A stretch of 64,000 nt of DNA from Isoetes taiwanensis (Eukaryota > Streptophyta > Lycopodiopsida > Isoetales > Isoetaceae): positions 8,275,003-8,339,002 of the forward strand of contig JAJEKV010000006.1 of NCBI GenBank assembly GCA_021234155.1, read 5' to 3'. Numbering within the stretch: position 1 is the stretch's first letter; every line of letters starts with the position of its first letter. Positions 25,491 to 36,354 of the stretch are shown in pieces. The notes beneath the pieces are model-generated. The model saw only the letters and a program-made list of their open reading frames with translations, was not told the origin of the DNA and ran no database searches. The position numbers were made by a program, and so were the translations under genes.

Positions 25491-26167
25491 ATGGGAGATA
25501 GTACTAATGTCAAAACTTCCAGGTATTTCTCTAACCACAATATTTAATATTTTATGCATGCTCATAGAATCCATGAGCTATAATGTCTTAGATATTTTCC
25601 TCTTTTACATTGCTTTCATCTTTCATGAAACGCTTTTTAAGAGCAGAGTGTAAGGAGGTTTTGATCCTCTGTTTTTCAGTGGTGGCAATGCAGCCTTGGA
25701 CTCTCTTCAAATCAGACCTGATCGTAGTGCTTTGAGCGGTAAAAATTCTTGCCGTATTTTGGATTTACGTGAGTCTTTTGAGTTTTTGTATGCTCCTGGA
25801 GATGGAACTGAGTATGGAATGCATCTACTTGAGACTAATCATCATTTTCATTTTTGATTTGTTGACTTCCCATTAGGACTTCAATCAGCACCCTCATCTC
25901 CATGCGAACATGCAGCAACAAAGGGGATAGTTCAAGCGTTGGTGAATATTGTGCATGAAAGGTCCTGATTGTTCAACGATCTATTCTCTTCTTATTCTTC
26001 TTTATTGTTATGATCTTGATTGAAGATTCTAAAAAGGTATGATTCTGTATTTTGCTTATTTGTTTCAGTTTCTTAGTACTAGCATGTCAAATGATGAGAA
26101 TATGTCCAAGGATGCTTTAGCATTATTTGGCCTTGATCCTAAAGGGGACGTTACAGGCCTATTCCAG
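25491..26167 (+). CDS. 5' exon chain of an unidentified gene (possibly decayed)
   Basis: Four short exons join in phase through plausible splice sites: 25491-25522 (starting ATGGGAGATAGT), 25680-25738, 25877-25961 and 26077-26167. The predicted start is MGDSTNVKTSSGGNAALDSL, leading through QSAPSSPCEHAATKGIVQAL to DALALFGLDPKGDVTGLF, about 91 codons. Polar N-terminal sequence, conserved-looking phase and good acceptors (TTTTTCAG, CCATTAG) argue for a real gene start. Downstream, a piece at about 26617-26670 reads CLDKKGFNQTEAFLLS, resembling a LisH-type helix, but runs into a stop. The gene is either pseudogenised or has exons I cannot place. No family assigned. Confidence 0.35.
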
Positions 26168-26382
26168 GTAATTCTAGCATTGCAGGTAATCTGAAATTTA
26201 GCCAGAATATTAATATCAAGCAGATATTACTTAGCACCAGAATATCAAATATCAAAAAGAAGTTCCAGACTCTGCACAAGAGGCCATTAGCTTTTACAAG
26301 CAGCTTCTAATGTGTCTTTGGTAGAATCCCACATCACTTATGAACTGGCATGATTCTGTAGCATGTTTTGAGCATTTATAAT

Positions 26383-27780
26383 GTCCAATGCCCATTAGCA
26401 ATTCAAAGATCAGGCTGAAGTTCAAAGATAGCAAGAGGTGTTATGTTCACAGAAATGCCATTTCCATTTGCCCTTGTGTTGTTCTTAATGTTCAAGGATG
26501 CAAGACAATTGTCTGAGATAGTACGTCATTTCTAAGATATTGTTTCTTGGAATTCTCTGCTTGGCGCATATTGTCGGCGTGCATTTATTGATGGGGTTCT
26601 TATTTGTTTTTACAGATGTCTGGACAAGAAGGGATTTAACCAAACAGAAGCATTTTTATTGTCATTCCAAGTATTTGTTCTCAGATGGTAAACAGTCTAT
26701 GCTCACCGTATTACAAGTAAGTTTGAGAAAAATATTGTTGTAGCATATTTTGAGCACTTATAATGTTGTATGTCATGTTTATTTTCGTTTTGTGGAAATT
26801 AAGTTATTGATCAGAATTGTGCATGGACATATTTTTTGCAAAGTTTTCTGCTGCCAACGAAATTTGTATGCTTCAAAGCTGTTGGAGTAATGTTTTGATT
26901 GCCTTTGTACTTTGCTCTATCTTGATTTTTACCTTTATTTTCCATGTGGTAATTAATAAAATAGTCTAGCATACAGGCCAATGGCTTTTCCTCTTCCAAG
27001 AGTCTGGATCTTGCACCTTTTGATTTGCAGACAAGTCTCCATATCCGTCTTCGCAGAAATCTCATTTATCCTTTTATTTTCTATTTTAGGATGTCCCAAA
27101 AGATCTTAAAGAAAGCCCTGATGGGCCGTGACCATTTATAGACTTACTGCCATTACCTGATCCTCTTCGTCATGACAGGGTGAAACAATCCGCTTGCAGC
27201 AGATTAGAAGGATGTGCATAAATCTCAAAGGGAAGCTCTGTTCTTGGCACAAGGGGCTTCGTTGGAGAGCTTAATAAGAGTTCCATAAATGATGCTGGGT
27301 GCATATATCTGGAATATGTAAGGTAAGCATGTCAAATAAATGAAATTACATGGAATGTCTCAATTTAGAGCTGATTAGAAATACTGCCATAACTGCCATA
27401 AACAACCTCCATTTTTTGTGTGAGAGCATGCGTTGGAAAGAGAAGAGGAAGACCTGCAAATGATCTTAGGTGCATATCTCCCAAATTGGTAGCAAAAATG
27501 CTTCAAAATAAAGAGAACAGGCTCATAGATTTTGGGGTAAAGGCGGGTCTAAAATATTGCATACGGAAGTTATTTTGGCGTTTATCGAGAAATATAGCTT
27601 TCGATGGTAAGTCCTTTTGCTTGGATAATGTATAATGCACAATGCACAAATATATGCCAATGCCCGTTAGCAATTCAAAGATCAGGCAGGAGTTAGCAAT
27701 TCAAAGATCAAGCAGAGGTGTTATGTTCATAGAAATGCCATTTCCATTTGCCGTTGTGATGTTCTTAATGTTTAGAGTTT
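26383..27780. repeat. duplicated segment of about 120 bp, 1.25 kb apart
   Basis: About 26385-26505 and 27655-27775 share CAATGCCC.TTAGCAATTCAAAGATCAGGC, then AGAGGTGTTATGTTCA.AGAAATGCCATTTCCATTTGCC, then TTCTTAATGTT. The second copy also has an internal duplication of TTAGCAATTCAAAGATCA. Between the copies lie decayed coding-like pieces, including 27091-27325. Confidence 0.7.
27091..27325 (+). pseudogene. decayed exon-like sequence, unidentified
   Basis: After an acceptor-like TTTTAG, the + strand reads DVPKDLKESPDGP, then a stop, then PFIDLLPLPDPLRHDRVKQS and further to SSVLGTRGFVGELN, ending at a donor-like AGGTAAG. Two in-frame stops (TGA near 27128 and TAA near 27219) make it non-functional as read. 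It may be part of the same dead gene as the exon chain at 25.5-26.2 kb. Confidence 0.3.
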
Positions 27781-29478
27781 TAATGGAGTATATATTGATT
27801 CAAGAAAGAAGTAGTGTCAATAATTGTTGCTGCGTGGTGAAAGGTCACCATAATTGTAAGTGTTCATACCATTCAACACACCATCAAATGACTTGAAATA
27901 GAGAATGTGAGCCCTTGACGATTCAAGATAGCAAGCTTATCACTTCAAACTATTGTACCTAACCCATTGGTAACTAATTTCAAGGTTCTGTTTGTTCAAT
28001 GGCGATGTGTGTTTTCTGGTCAACCTGAAACACAAGGTTTTAGGAATGGTATATTTAATGACCATGTTATTTTGAGTTGGTTGATGTCAAGGTTTAAATA
28101 TTGATGTATAGCGATTGCACTGGGCTTCACACGACCTTATATTTAAAAGAGATGCTATGCAAGAAATTAAGTTAATCTCTCTTTTCTTATTGCCATAAGA
28201 CAGTCGAGGAGGTCACTCCATCATTTCTAACCTTTGATCCAACATCCAATAAAATTCAGCTAACTATTTGAAGACTTATCTTGCCCTACAAAAATAATTT
28301 ACTTTTGCCTTTTTTATCCTACCTTAACAAACAATTTTGGCCTTTGGCCCAAGATTAAAATATTGTTCTCCTTGATAAAATTCATTGAAATGTCTCTAGA
28401 TTACACATGGAGGGCATACACCCATCTTTGCACACACACACTCATCAGTGAAATACAAATGTAATAGGTCATACAAATGTAATAGGTCATACGATGAACT
28501 TAACAAACAATTGGCTTATTGATAAACATTATCACTTATTGATATACATTATCACCACACTCACATTATTGATTATAATGCGAGCAAGGGTGGATTTTCA
28601 TGATTATATTTCTGTCTCATCTTGATTTTCAATCTTGGTTAGAGTTTAGGATTTACAGGTTTATGATTTATTATAGCATGACTTCTCGAGAGGATGAAAC
28701 ATGCAACTTATAACTGACCAAACAATGAAACATAACAACCATAGTAACACATCACCGTGAATGTCTTTAGATATGGAGTCACCACCATGCAATAAATCTA
28801 TAGATTTTGAAAACAATTCCAATGGATTGAGTTGCTAGGTTCTATTGTTATTAGAAATAAAAGTTTCAAGGCATAGATATACTAAATCAACGCAATTCGA
28901 AATAAACTATTTCATTTGATGTGGGTAAACTTAACGAAAAATAAGTCTTGATATACAATTAAACTTCATACAACATAACTCCTCAAATCACACACTTATA
29001 ACACAAATGCCTAAACCCTAAGTTTTGCGATTGATTGTTTTGTGAATCATTTGATTCAATGAATTTCAATAGGAGGGACATCATAAAGGATATAGTAATC
29101 AATCAGTTTCATCAATGGTGTATGCTTGAAGTGAGTGACTATTTTCCTTTCCACATCCCAACATCGCCCGACACACATAATCAATTAAATGCATGTGTCC
29201 ACATATATGAATATCCAATTTTCCAACGTAATCCAATTGGAATTGTGTACATATTGCATCTACACAAAACCAAAGTCCTATTATTAATACATTCTTAACA
29301 ACTACCATTGTTAGCACCAACTAACGACCTAAACTCTACGCACTCCATGACATTTATGTGCTTCATTACATCTATACACTCTACTCCACCTATGTATTGG
29401 AGTCCATTCCATCCTACACATCCCATTTTACCCTCTATATTTGATTATATCAATACATTCCATGTGGCCACAACTAAT
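27781..29478. other. AT-rich non-coding stretch, probably Helitron body
   Basis: No genes. A short tandem (ACAAATGTAATAGGTCAT, twice, about 28457-28491) is present. Because a Helitron 3' end lies at 29507, some of this stretch is likely to be the element's interior. The 5' terminus could not be located. Confidence 0.35.
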
Positions 29479-29508
29479 GCCCGGCATCGCCGGGCACACG
29501 TTTCTAGT
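29479..29508 (+). mobile_element. Helitron 3' terminus, + orientation
   Basis: A perfect hairpin (GCCCGGC-ATC-GCCGGGC, 29479-29495) is followed after 8 nt by CTAG (29504-29507) and then T. A GC hairpin, a short spacer, CTRR and a host T form the diagnostic 3' end of Helitron rolling-circle transposons. The element extends to the left by an unknown length. No Rep/helicase reading frame was recognised, so this copy is probably non-autonomous. Confidence 0.7.
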
Positions 29509-31171
29509 AATAACTATTAACCATTCCCAAGTGTGATCAACCTGAAGAAATATCTGTCCTCGTCATGGAACAAGGATTGCAAAAGCATAAAAACAACTCT
29601 AATAGAGCCGAAAGTAGAAATACATATTCTATTAGGATAAAAATAAGAGTATTCCCTAAAGGCCTCTGATCGAATCTTTGTCACAGAGAAGCTTCAAAGA
29701 TCTGAGGTGCAGGTTTTGTAGAGGCACAAAACATTGCTATATTACTAGAAGAATCCTTGCCATTATCGTCCCTCCATCTAGGTCAGCCCTCATAAGGATG
29801 GTTTCGAACGGATTCTTTTCGCAAAGCATAGAATAAATTCTGACTTGCCGACACGTCTGTCTCTGCATGAAAATGATGATATCATTGCACATGCTATTGG
29901 CGAAACAGCCATAGCAAAAAGGATTGCCACAATTTCACCCTTGATCTCTAAATCATTACTTTAGCTCTAGAAGGGACATCTTATCACGTTCCATATGTTA
30001 ACATTGCTTTTGGGTGTTTTTTCTGGCGACACTCTAGCGGCGCCACCAATAGAGTTATGCTTTCCTACTTGCTCTTCTGTGCCATAGCCTTGCCGGAACC
30101 ATAACCTTGTCATTTTTCTAACGCCATAGTCATAGCCATAGCCTTGCAGAAAACACAGACGGCCATGCCATAGCCTTAGATTAAGTCGGGCTATGTTCGA
30201 TGAAGATGAGCTTTGATATAAGATGGGTATGGACATTAGGCTATGGTGTTCTTGCTTCAGAGGCCTGCACAGGGTGGCTCTTGCATCGAAGGCTCTACAC
30301 AATGGATTTGCAGGGTTGATTTGCAATGGATTCTTGGTGCTACATTGGATTTGCGGGATTGATCTGCTACTTGCCATGTGTAATTTCTGTATACAGGAAA
30401 GGCAATCTACATGCCTTTCCTAGCATGTCAACAGGGCTCCGTGCCCGTCATCTGTCTTTCCAACATTTCTTGTCTTCTGAATCTGGGCCTGACGAAGGCC
30501 ACGTCGAGAAACCTACGCCAAGGAACCTGGTGGCGCTGCCAGGACAGGTTCCTTCCATGAATTTGCTAGTGGCGTAGTTTCCTCCATACGTAACTAAGTT
30601 GTGGGTCCTCTAGACCATTGGTTTGGATTGAGAGTGTTGCGTAAATCTGCAAGTAAAGTAAAAACGTAAAGCAGGTGCCTTTATGTCCAAAATATCACGT
30701 GTTTCCTATTTAAAAAAAAGTCGCGTTAACTCGCCGACAGCTGTCACAAAAGGCACATACAACTACAGATATTTTGCTGGGTCTTTTGACCAAACTACCT
30801 TTTGTTGGATGTTTTTTAGTTTAAGGCATAGAGCTTGTAAGACATGGAAAATAAAAAGATCTGCATTAGAATGCTAGAGAAAGATGTAGTTTACACTAAT
30901 CTCACAGATCTGGTAAGTAGTACAGATGTTGACATGCTTGTTACCAAACGATCCATGAAGAACATGTTGGTCGAGCAGGCTACCAGGTTTTACCTTAGAC
31001 CTTTGCCTTTCAAGAAGCAGAGTGGTTTACATGGAAAGCTTTGGAAATTCAAGAGTTGGTTGTAGGTTATGTTTGCAGGTTACTACACTTTGATTTGCAG
31101 GGCCAAGTATTTGATGCATCCCCAAGAGGGTCCTTTTGTCCCACTGGATTTCGTTCCTTAGACTATAAGCT
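29509..31171. other. non-coding stretch, nothing firmly recognised
   Basis: A GC-richer patch at 30020-30560 contains repeated CCATAGCCTTG words and an imperfect inverted repeat built on GGAACCTGG..CAGGTTCC (about 30522-30554). Open frames here are short and show no motif. Confidence 0.35.
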
Positions 31172-32720
31172 GTGAAAATAGATCTAAAAGAGAGCAAGGA
31201 ACTCTGTGAGACTAAAAACCAGTTTGATTTAAGAATTGAGTACAAGAGTCAAGGACAGCCAAAGAACACACGAGATAAAGTCTATATTAGACTAACCTTG
31301 TACAGACTAGCTAGCTTATCCCACTGCTTTGCAACAACCAAAGTGAGGACATGTCTAAGCTATTAAGTTCTATCACGTCGGGGATCATCATCGTATATCC
31401 CTAGTAACCAACTTCCAAATATAAGAGACATTTGCAATGTCTAAGCTTTTAAGTTCTATCACGTCGGGGATCATCATCGTATATCCCTAGACCAACTTCT
31501 TGTACAGACTAGCTAGTCTGTACAAGAACACACGAGATAAAGTCTATATTAGACTAATCTTGTACAGACTAGCTAGCTTATCCCACTGCTTTGCAACAGC
31601 CAAAGTGGGGACACGTCTAAGCTTTTAAGAGCCAAGGACAGACAAAGAACACACGAGATAAAGTCTATATTAGACTAATCTTGTACAGACTAGCTAGCTT
31701 GTCCCACTGCTTTGCAACAGCCAAAGTGGAGGACATGTCTAAGCTTTTAAGTTCTATCACATCAAGGATCATCATCGTATATCCCTAGTAACCAACTTCC
31801 AAATATAAGAGACATTTGCAATGTCTAAGCTTTTAAGTTCTATCATGTTGGGGATCATCATCGTATATCCCTAGTAACCAACTTCCAGCTATAAGAGACA
31901 TTTGCAAGGTTTAAACACATGACCAAATGAACACTTATTTTTGGCATTAATAGGCCTATACCAACTCACCACACATCCGTTGGGCAAAACTTTTGCCCTA
32001 CATGCACACTTTGTAGGTAGGATATAACCCCACCTTAGGAAGTCTAGGTCCAAGGGCGTTGTTTTTAAGCCTCACCATCCTAATGCCACCTATCATGGTC
32101 CCGTTGTTTTTATACTACTTTGTTTAAGGTCCATACTAGACTAATCTTGTACAGACTAGCTAGTTTATCCCACTGCCTTGCAGCAGCCAAAGTGGAGGAC
32201 ACATCCAGGCTTTTAAGTTCTACCACGTCGGGGATCATCATCGTATATCCCTAGTAACAAACTCCCAAAGATAAGAGCCATAAGTTCTACCACATCGGGG
32301 ATCATCATTGTATACCTCTAGTAATCAACTCCCAAAGATAAGAGACATTGGCAATGTTTGAACCCATGACCAAATGAACACTTATTTTTGGCATTACTAG
32401 GCCTACACCAACTCACCCTACATCCGTTGGACAAAACTTTTGTCCTACATGCACACTTTGTAGGCAGGATATAATCCCACCTTAGGAAGTCTAGGTCCCA
32501 GGGGCAACTCTAGGGCATTGCTTTTAAGCCTCCTTTTCCTAGTGCCACCTACTATGGTCCCGTTGTTTTTTTTATTACTTTGTTTAAGGTCCATACTAGA
32601 CTAATCTTGTACAGACATATAGCTTATCCCACTGTCTTGCAGTAGCCAAAGTGGAGAACACATCTAGGCTTTTAAGTTTTACCACGTCAGGGATCATCAT
32701 CGTATACCCCTAGTAACCTC
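31172..32720. repeat. complex direct-repeat array
   Basis: Two interleaved units recur. A unit of roughly 180 bp contains CACACGAGATAAAGTCTATA, TTGTACAGACTAGCTAG, CCCACTGC.TTGCA.CAGCC and GGGGATCATCATCGTATATC (the last about seven times: near 31379, 31465, 31763, 31851, 32229, 32296, 32690). A larger unit of about 445-460 bp carrying ACTTATTTTTGGCATTA occurs at about 31930-32130 and 32373-32590. Copies differ by substitutions and truncations. No coding content and no LTR or primer site was identified; it may be a degenerate satellite or nested non-autonomous element. Confidence 0.75.
31499..31526. repeat. perfect 28-bp palindrome
   Basis: CTTGTACAGACTAG is immediately followed by its exact reverse complement. 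It lies where one array unit appears to join an inverted fragment of another, so it probably marks a rearrangement junction and not a binding site. Confidence 0.85.
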
Positions 32721-34161
32721 ATATATACCCCTTAACGAATTCCATTACTCATTGAATCATTTCCATATGAAGAGCTTGTGTGATTTCACAAGCTAACTGC
32801 TCGAAGTAGCTATGCACAGCAGCTCAACACCAAAACGTTTTTGCTCATGAGTTCATCAAAGCTGAACCTTAAGATCAGTTATTTCAAAAACTCTTATTGC
32901 TAGATGTTCATTTTACAGATTTTTTTTTTAATTGGGCAAATGAGGTTATATACATTACAGATCTGTGTATTATCAACTTGTTAACTTCTTCAAACGTGTT
33001 TACATCCTTAGCAATAGCAAGGTACATTCATCACAGCTATGAGAATCTTAGACAATGGATAGACAGCTTCATAGACATTTCAAGGAATATGATAGTCAAT
33101 GTTAAAATAAACATGCGTGCAAATATTTCACAACCTTATGTAAAACATGGGATTAGATATAAGTGCACGCAGTCACTTTTATGTCATCAAACTAAAAGAA
33201 ATATTGCTAATGATCATTGTTTTGTGGTTAGAGTCACATTTTTTTCGTATTTGTTCGTCACAATCATATAAAATAGCTTTAAACAGATTTTTTATTGTCC
33301 ACTATAGGACTTTTTCAACACCATAGATACCATAAACTGGTTGAGTTGAAGCAAACATCTAAGCATTAGAATGTCAATTGAACAACACAGAAGTGCTACT
33401 GGTTACATTAGTCTGAGTAAATTGCTTTGGTGGTTGTGAAATAGCATATACTAGGACACCCATCAAGAATGAATTAGTCAGTGCTTCATAATACCTTGAT
33501 GCATTTGGCATAAATACAGCTAGCTCCTGTGCTTTGAAATGGATATTCCTTGTATCTGCAGCAATCAATCAATTAATATAAGAGAAACGATATAATTACC
33601 GACAAAGATAGATACGAAACCATAGCTAACAAGAAAGGCACCTGTTGTCAAGTCACCTCTTTGCATATAGAGTTTTAATCATTTCGGTCTTAGATTCCAA
33701 CTCTTTTTGAAAGTGCAGTGGAACAGTCTACGAAGCCCATAGGAAGACAATTTCGCAATCTTTGCACAAGGCCACACAATGTCACAGTGGATATTCCTCA
33801 CAAGGTATTGTACTCACAAAAACTTGTCCTTGCCTCCTCCCATTCTTCATGTAGACGGTCATCTAAATGTGCACAATTCATCTACAAGGCAAAAATCACA
33901 TGTTCACATCTAAAAAGGTATATAAAGAAATGAAAGGACAGATGTGCATCAAAATGCACCAGACACGGGCACAGTAAGTGCTCAGCCTAAAGAGGTACAT
34001 ATTTCAGGGAAAATAAGAATGGAGGTCACTGTAATACTTAAACGTGACCTTGTGTCCCAGTTATGTTATGATAATAAAGTGGCAAGGTAGTGTATGAAAT
34101 CTTCAAGTCTACTTACCTGGCCTGCTAAAAATCTTGATAGAAATTACTGCACTTGTATCTA
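32721..34161. other. intergenic, nothing recognised
   Basis: AT-rich. Minus-strand text at 33568-33374 (NIHFKAQELAVFMPNASRYY) looks somewhat protein-like but has no splice-consistent partner. No gene called. Confidence 0.3.
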
Positions 34162-34556
34162 GTATAACACAAACCATTACATTTCACACTAAGAAATTAA
34201 ATTCCCCCTTAAACCCCCTTTGGTTTAGGCGCATATTCACATGGGAGGTGACTCTGGGCATCCAGACTGTCGAATAAGCATATATGCCCTTGTATTCCGC
34301 GACGTAGACTGTAGATAGCGATCCTCGTTTGTGGGGTATGCCTGTACAAATTTTGGTATACTGTATAATTCGATTTGCAAAATACTATAAGGTTTGAGGC
34401 AATGTACTATATGGTGTTGATTTTGTATATGTATAATACGATTTTAGGGGCTCTCGCTGCTTTATGTCACCCCCCGTGTGAATATGCACCCAAACCAAAG
34501 GGGGTTTAAAGGGGAATTTAATTTCTTAGTGTGAAATGTAATGGTTTGTGTTATAC
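34162..34556. mobile_element. foldback/MITE-type element, 395 bp with about 91-bp TIRs
   Basis: 34162-34252 and 34466-34556 are near-perfect inverted copies of each other, beginning GTATAACACAAACCATTACA with about five mismatches over 91 bp. The unique centre is about 213 bp. Length and structure fit a non-autonomous DNA transposon. No clear target-site duplication flanks it, so the superfamily is not assigned. Confidence 0.8.
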
Positions 34557-34564
34557 CAAAAAAA

Positions 34565-34660
34565 ACATTGGCCCCTTTGGGGCCTTCAATACAAACCATT
34601 ACATTCACCCCTCGTGTGTATATGCACCCAAATCAAAGGGGGTGTCAAGGAGAATAATAT
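34565..34660. repeat. rearranged fragment related to the adjacent foldback element
   Basis: Just right of the 395-bp element lies CAAACCATTACATTCACCCC followed by GTGTATATGCACCCAAATCAAAGG. This is the outer TIR joined directly to the inner end of the right arm, as if the centre were deleted. A short palindrome (GGCCCCTTTGGGGCC) precedes it. Confidence 0.55.
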
Positions 34661-35228
34661 AGTGTTGTAAGTGTTAGGGGTAATCGTTTGCAATAGCATT
34701 TTTTAAGACGATTTATAATTCACCTAGTATCTTTTGCTGCACCTATGTATAATATAAACAACAAAATCAAGCTTAATTTCAATATCTAGCATAATAACAG
34801 GTCAAATGAAAGCAAATACATTGTATAAAAGAAACACATCAAATTAAAAAAAAAAAAACAAAAAAAAAACAAAAAGAATCAAATAACTAGCCACAAATAG
34901 AGCTCAAATATACTTAAGACCTAAGCATAGTTGGCATAGTTAGCCTCAACATGCGCAATCACAGACATATTTTAAATGTGCAAAACAGCATGTGTAATCA
35001 CAGACATATTTGGAATGTTGTTCTTCTTGTCTATATGGTTGAGCTCATCTACTGGGAGCTTTATGTGTTCCTCAAAAAATTGAATTTGTGAAGAGAGCCA
35101 GCAAACACATCAATGATTAATAAGGTTGTCTCATATACAGTGGTTTCAATCATTTGATTTAAATGTACGTCCTCTATTACTGCATTTAAATATGCAATTT
35201 AGATGTGCATTTTGCACTTTAAAAACTA
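34661..35228. other. non-coding, A-rich
   Basis: Includes a poly-A/CAAAA tract at 34846-34875. No gene, RNA or element terminus seen. Confidence 0.35.
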
Positions 35229-35256
35229 CTAGTTATGGTGCCCGGCGTTGCCGGGC
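35228..35256 (-). mobile_element. Helitron 3' terminus, - orientation
   Basis: On the minus strand, hairpin GCCCGGC-AAC-GCCGGGC (35256-35240) is followed after 7 nt by CTAG (35232-35229) and T (35228). The hairpin arms are identical to those of the + strand terminus at 29479-29508, so both belong to one family. This element would extend to the right; its 5' end was not found. Confidence 0.65.
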
Positions 35257-36354
35257 GTAGTAACAATTTGAAAGGTAACCTTGTTTAATGCTCAAAACTT
35301 GCTGGGGCATGGAAATATGCATTTGAAGATTGTAGGAGGAACAATGGAGTACAAAGTTTGCATTCTTGCCACATGTATATCATATACAACAATTTGGGCA
35401 ATTCCACTACAACTATTGGCATTGCAGGGCTTAGCAAGAATCTTCTATGTTGAGGGGTAAGTTACAAAACATAGATGGCCAACAATATCAATCATAAGAA
35501 GTTCTTATTATCAAACGTTTTCCACTACCAAACTCATGGACGTAGCATGCACCTAGCAGTGACACCAGAATCTACATATCAAGCCCAACTTGTGACAGCA
35601 AATCTTTAGTATGCCGTCGAGATGGCCACATAATTCATATCATTTAGCTTTCAATTCGTATATTTGTAGTTAGAAAAGTATTTGCAGATCCTTTGATTTC
35701 AAATTGAATTGAGTATGGTTACTGAACTTTATTGGTAAGTTTTTAGTAATAATGTATTAAGTATGTTGCATTTGTATTTATATAGTTAGAAATTAAGTCC
35801 GAATAAATCATTAATATTATACATGGATACTAACCATCTTACTAATTCATCATCTATGGATCAACATCCACATATACAATTTGTTAAGAACTACTCGAAG
35901 TTAATGAGTTGCAAGGAAGTTTGAATATAATAGTTTGTCATAGGGGTCTATGATGATATGCATGGGTATAACATTACATATAGCCTATGAAATGTACGTA
36001 AAGCCAATGCCCGATTGGACCACGTCCATGAAATGCTATTGTTGCCAACATGTTGAAATCCCTCATGAGATGCCGAATAATGTCATCATATGTTGGAACG
36101 GTGATGGGATGCCTATGTTGTGCATAGGCAAGAGTCGTTGAAGCAAAATATGAAGTCGATGAAGTCCACATAAGGTGTTTGTACACATATTTCATTGAGG
36201 AGGTAGATGACAGGCAATGATAAGATCTGTGTTAAAGAACTCGTTCCTTATCATCGTCGTGCAGTATGCGAGTACAAAGTCTCACTATGTCTCGTGAATT
36301 CATTCACTTTAAATTCTAAAAATATGTAATATTACAATAGTAGTGTTTAATGAC
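35257..36354. other. non-coding stretch, probable Helitron interior
   Basis: AT-rich, with no recognisable protein. Short opposed frames at 35950-36195 mirror each other and show no motif. Confidence 0.3.

Noticed and set aside
27091-27325. Assignment of the exon-like pieces to a TAF5-type WD40 protein
   Set aside because: Only a LisH-like helix and a Pro-Leu stretch are reminiscent; no WD repeats or NTD2 domain found.
31172-32720. Repeat array considered as CRISPR
   Set aside because: Eukaryotic context, unequal large units, diverged copies, no regular spacers.
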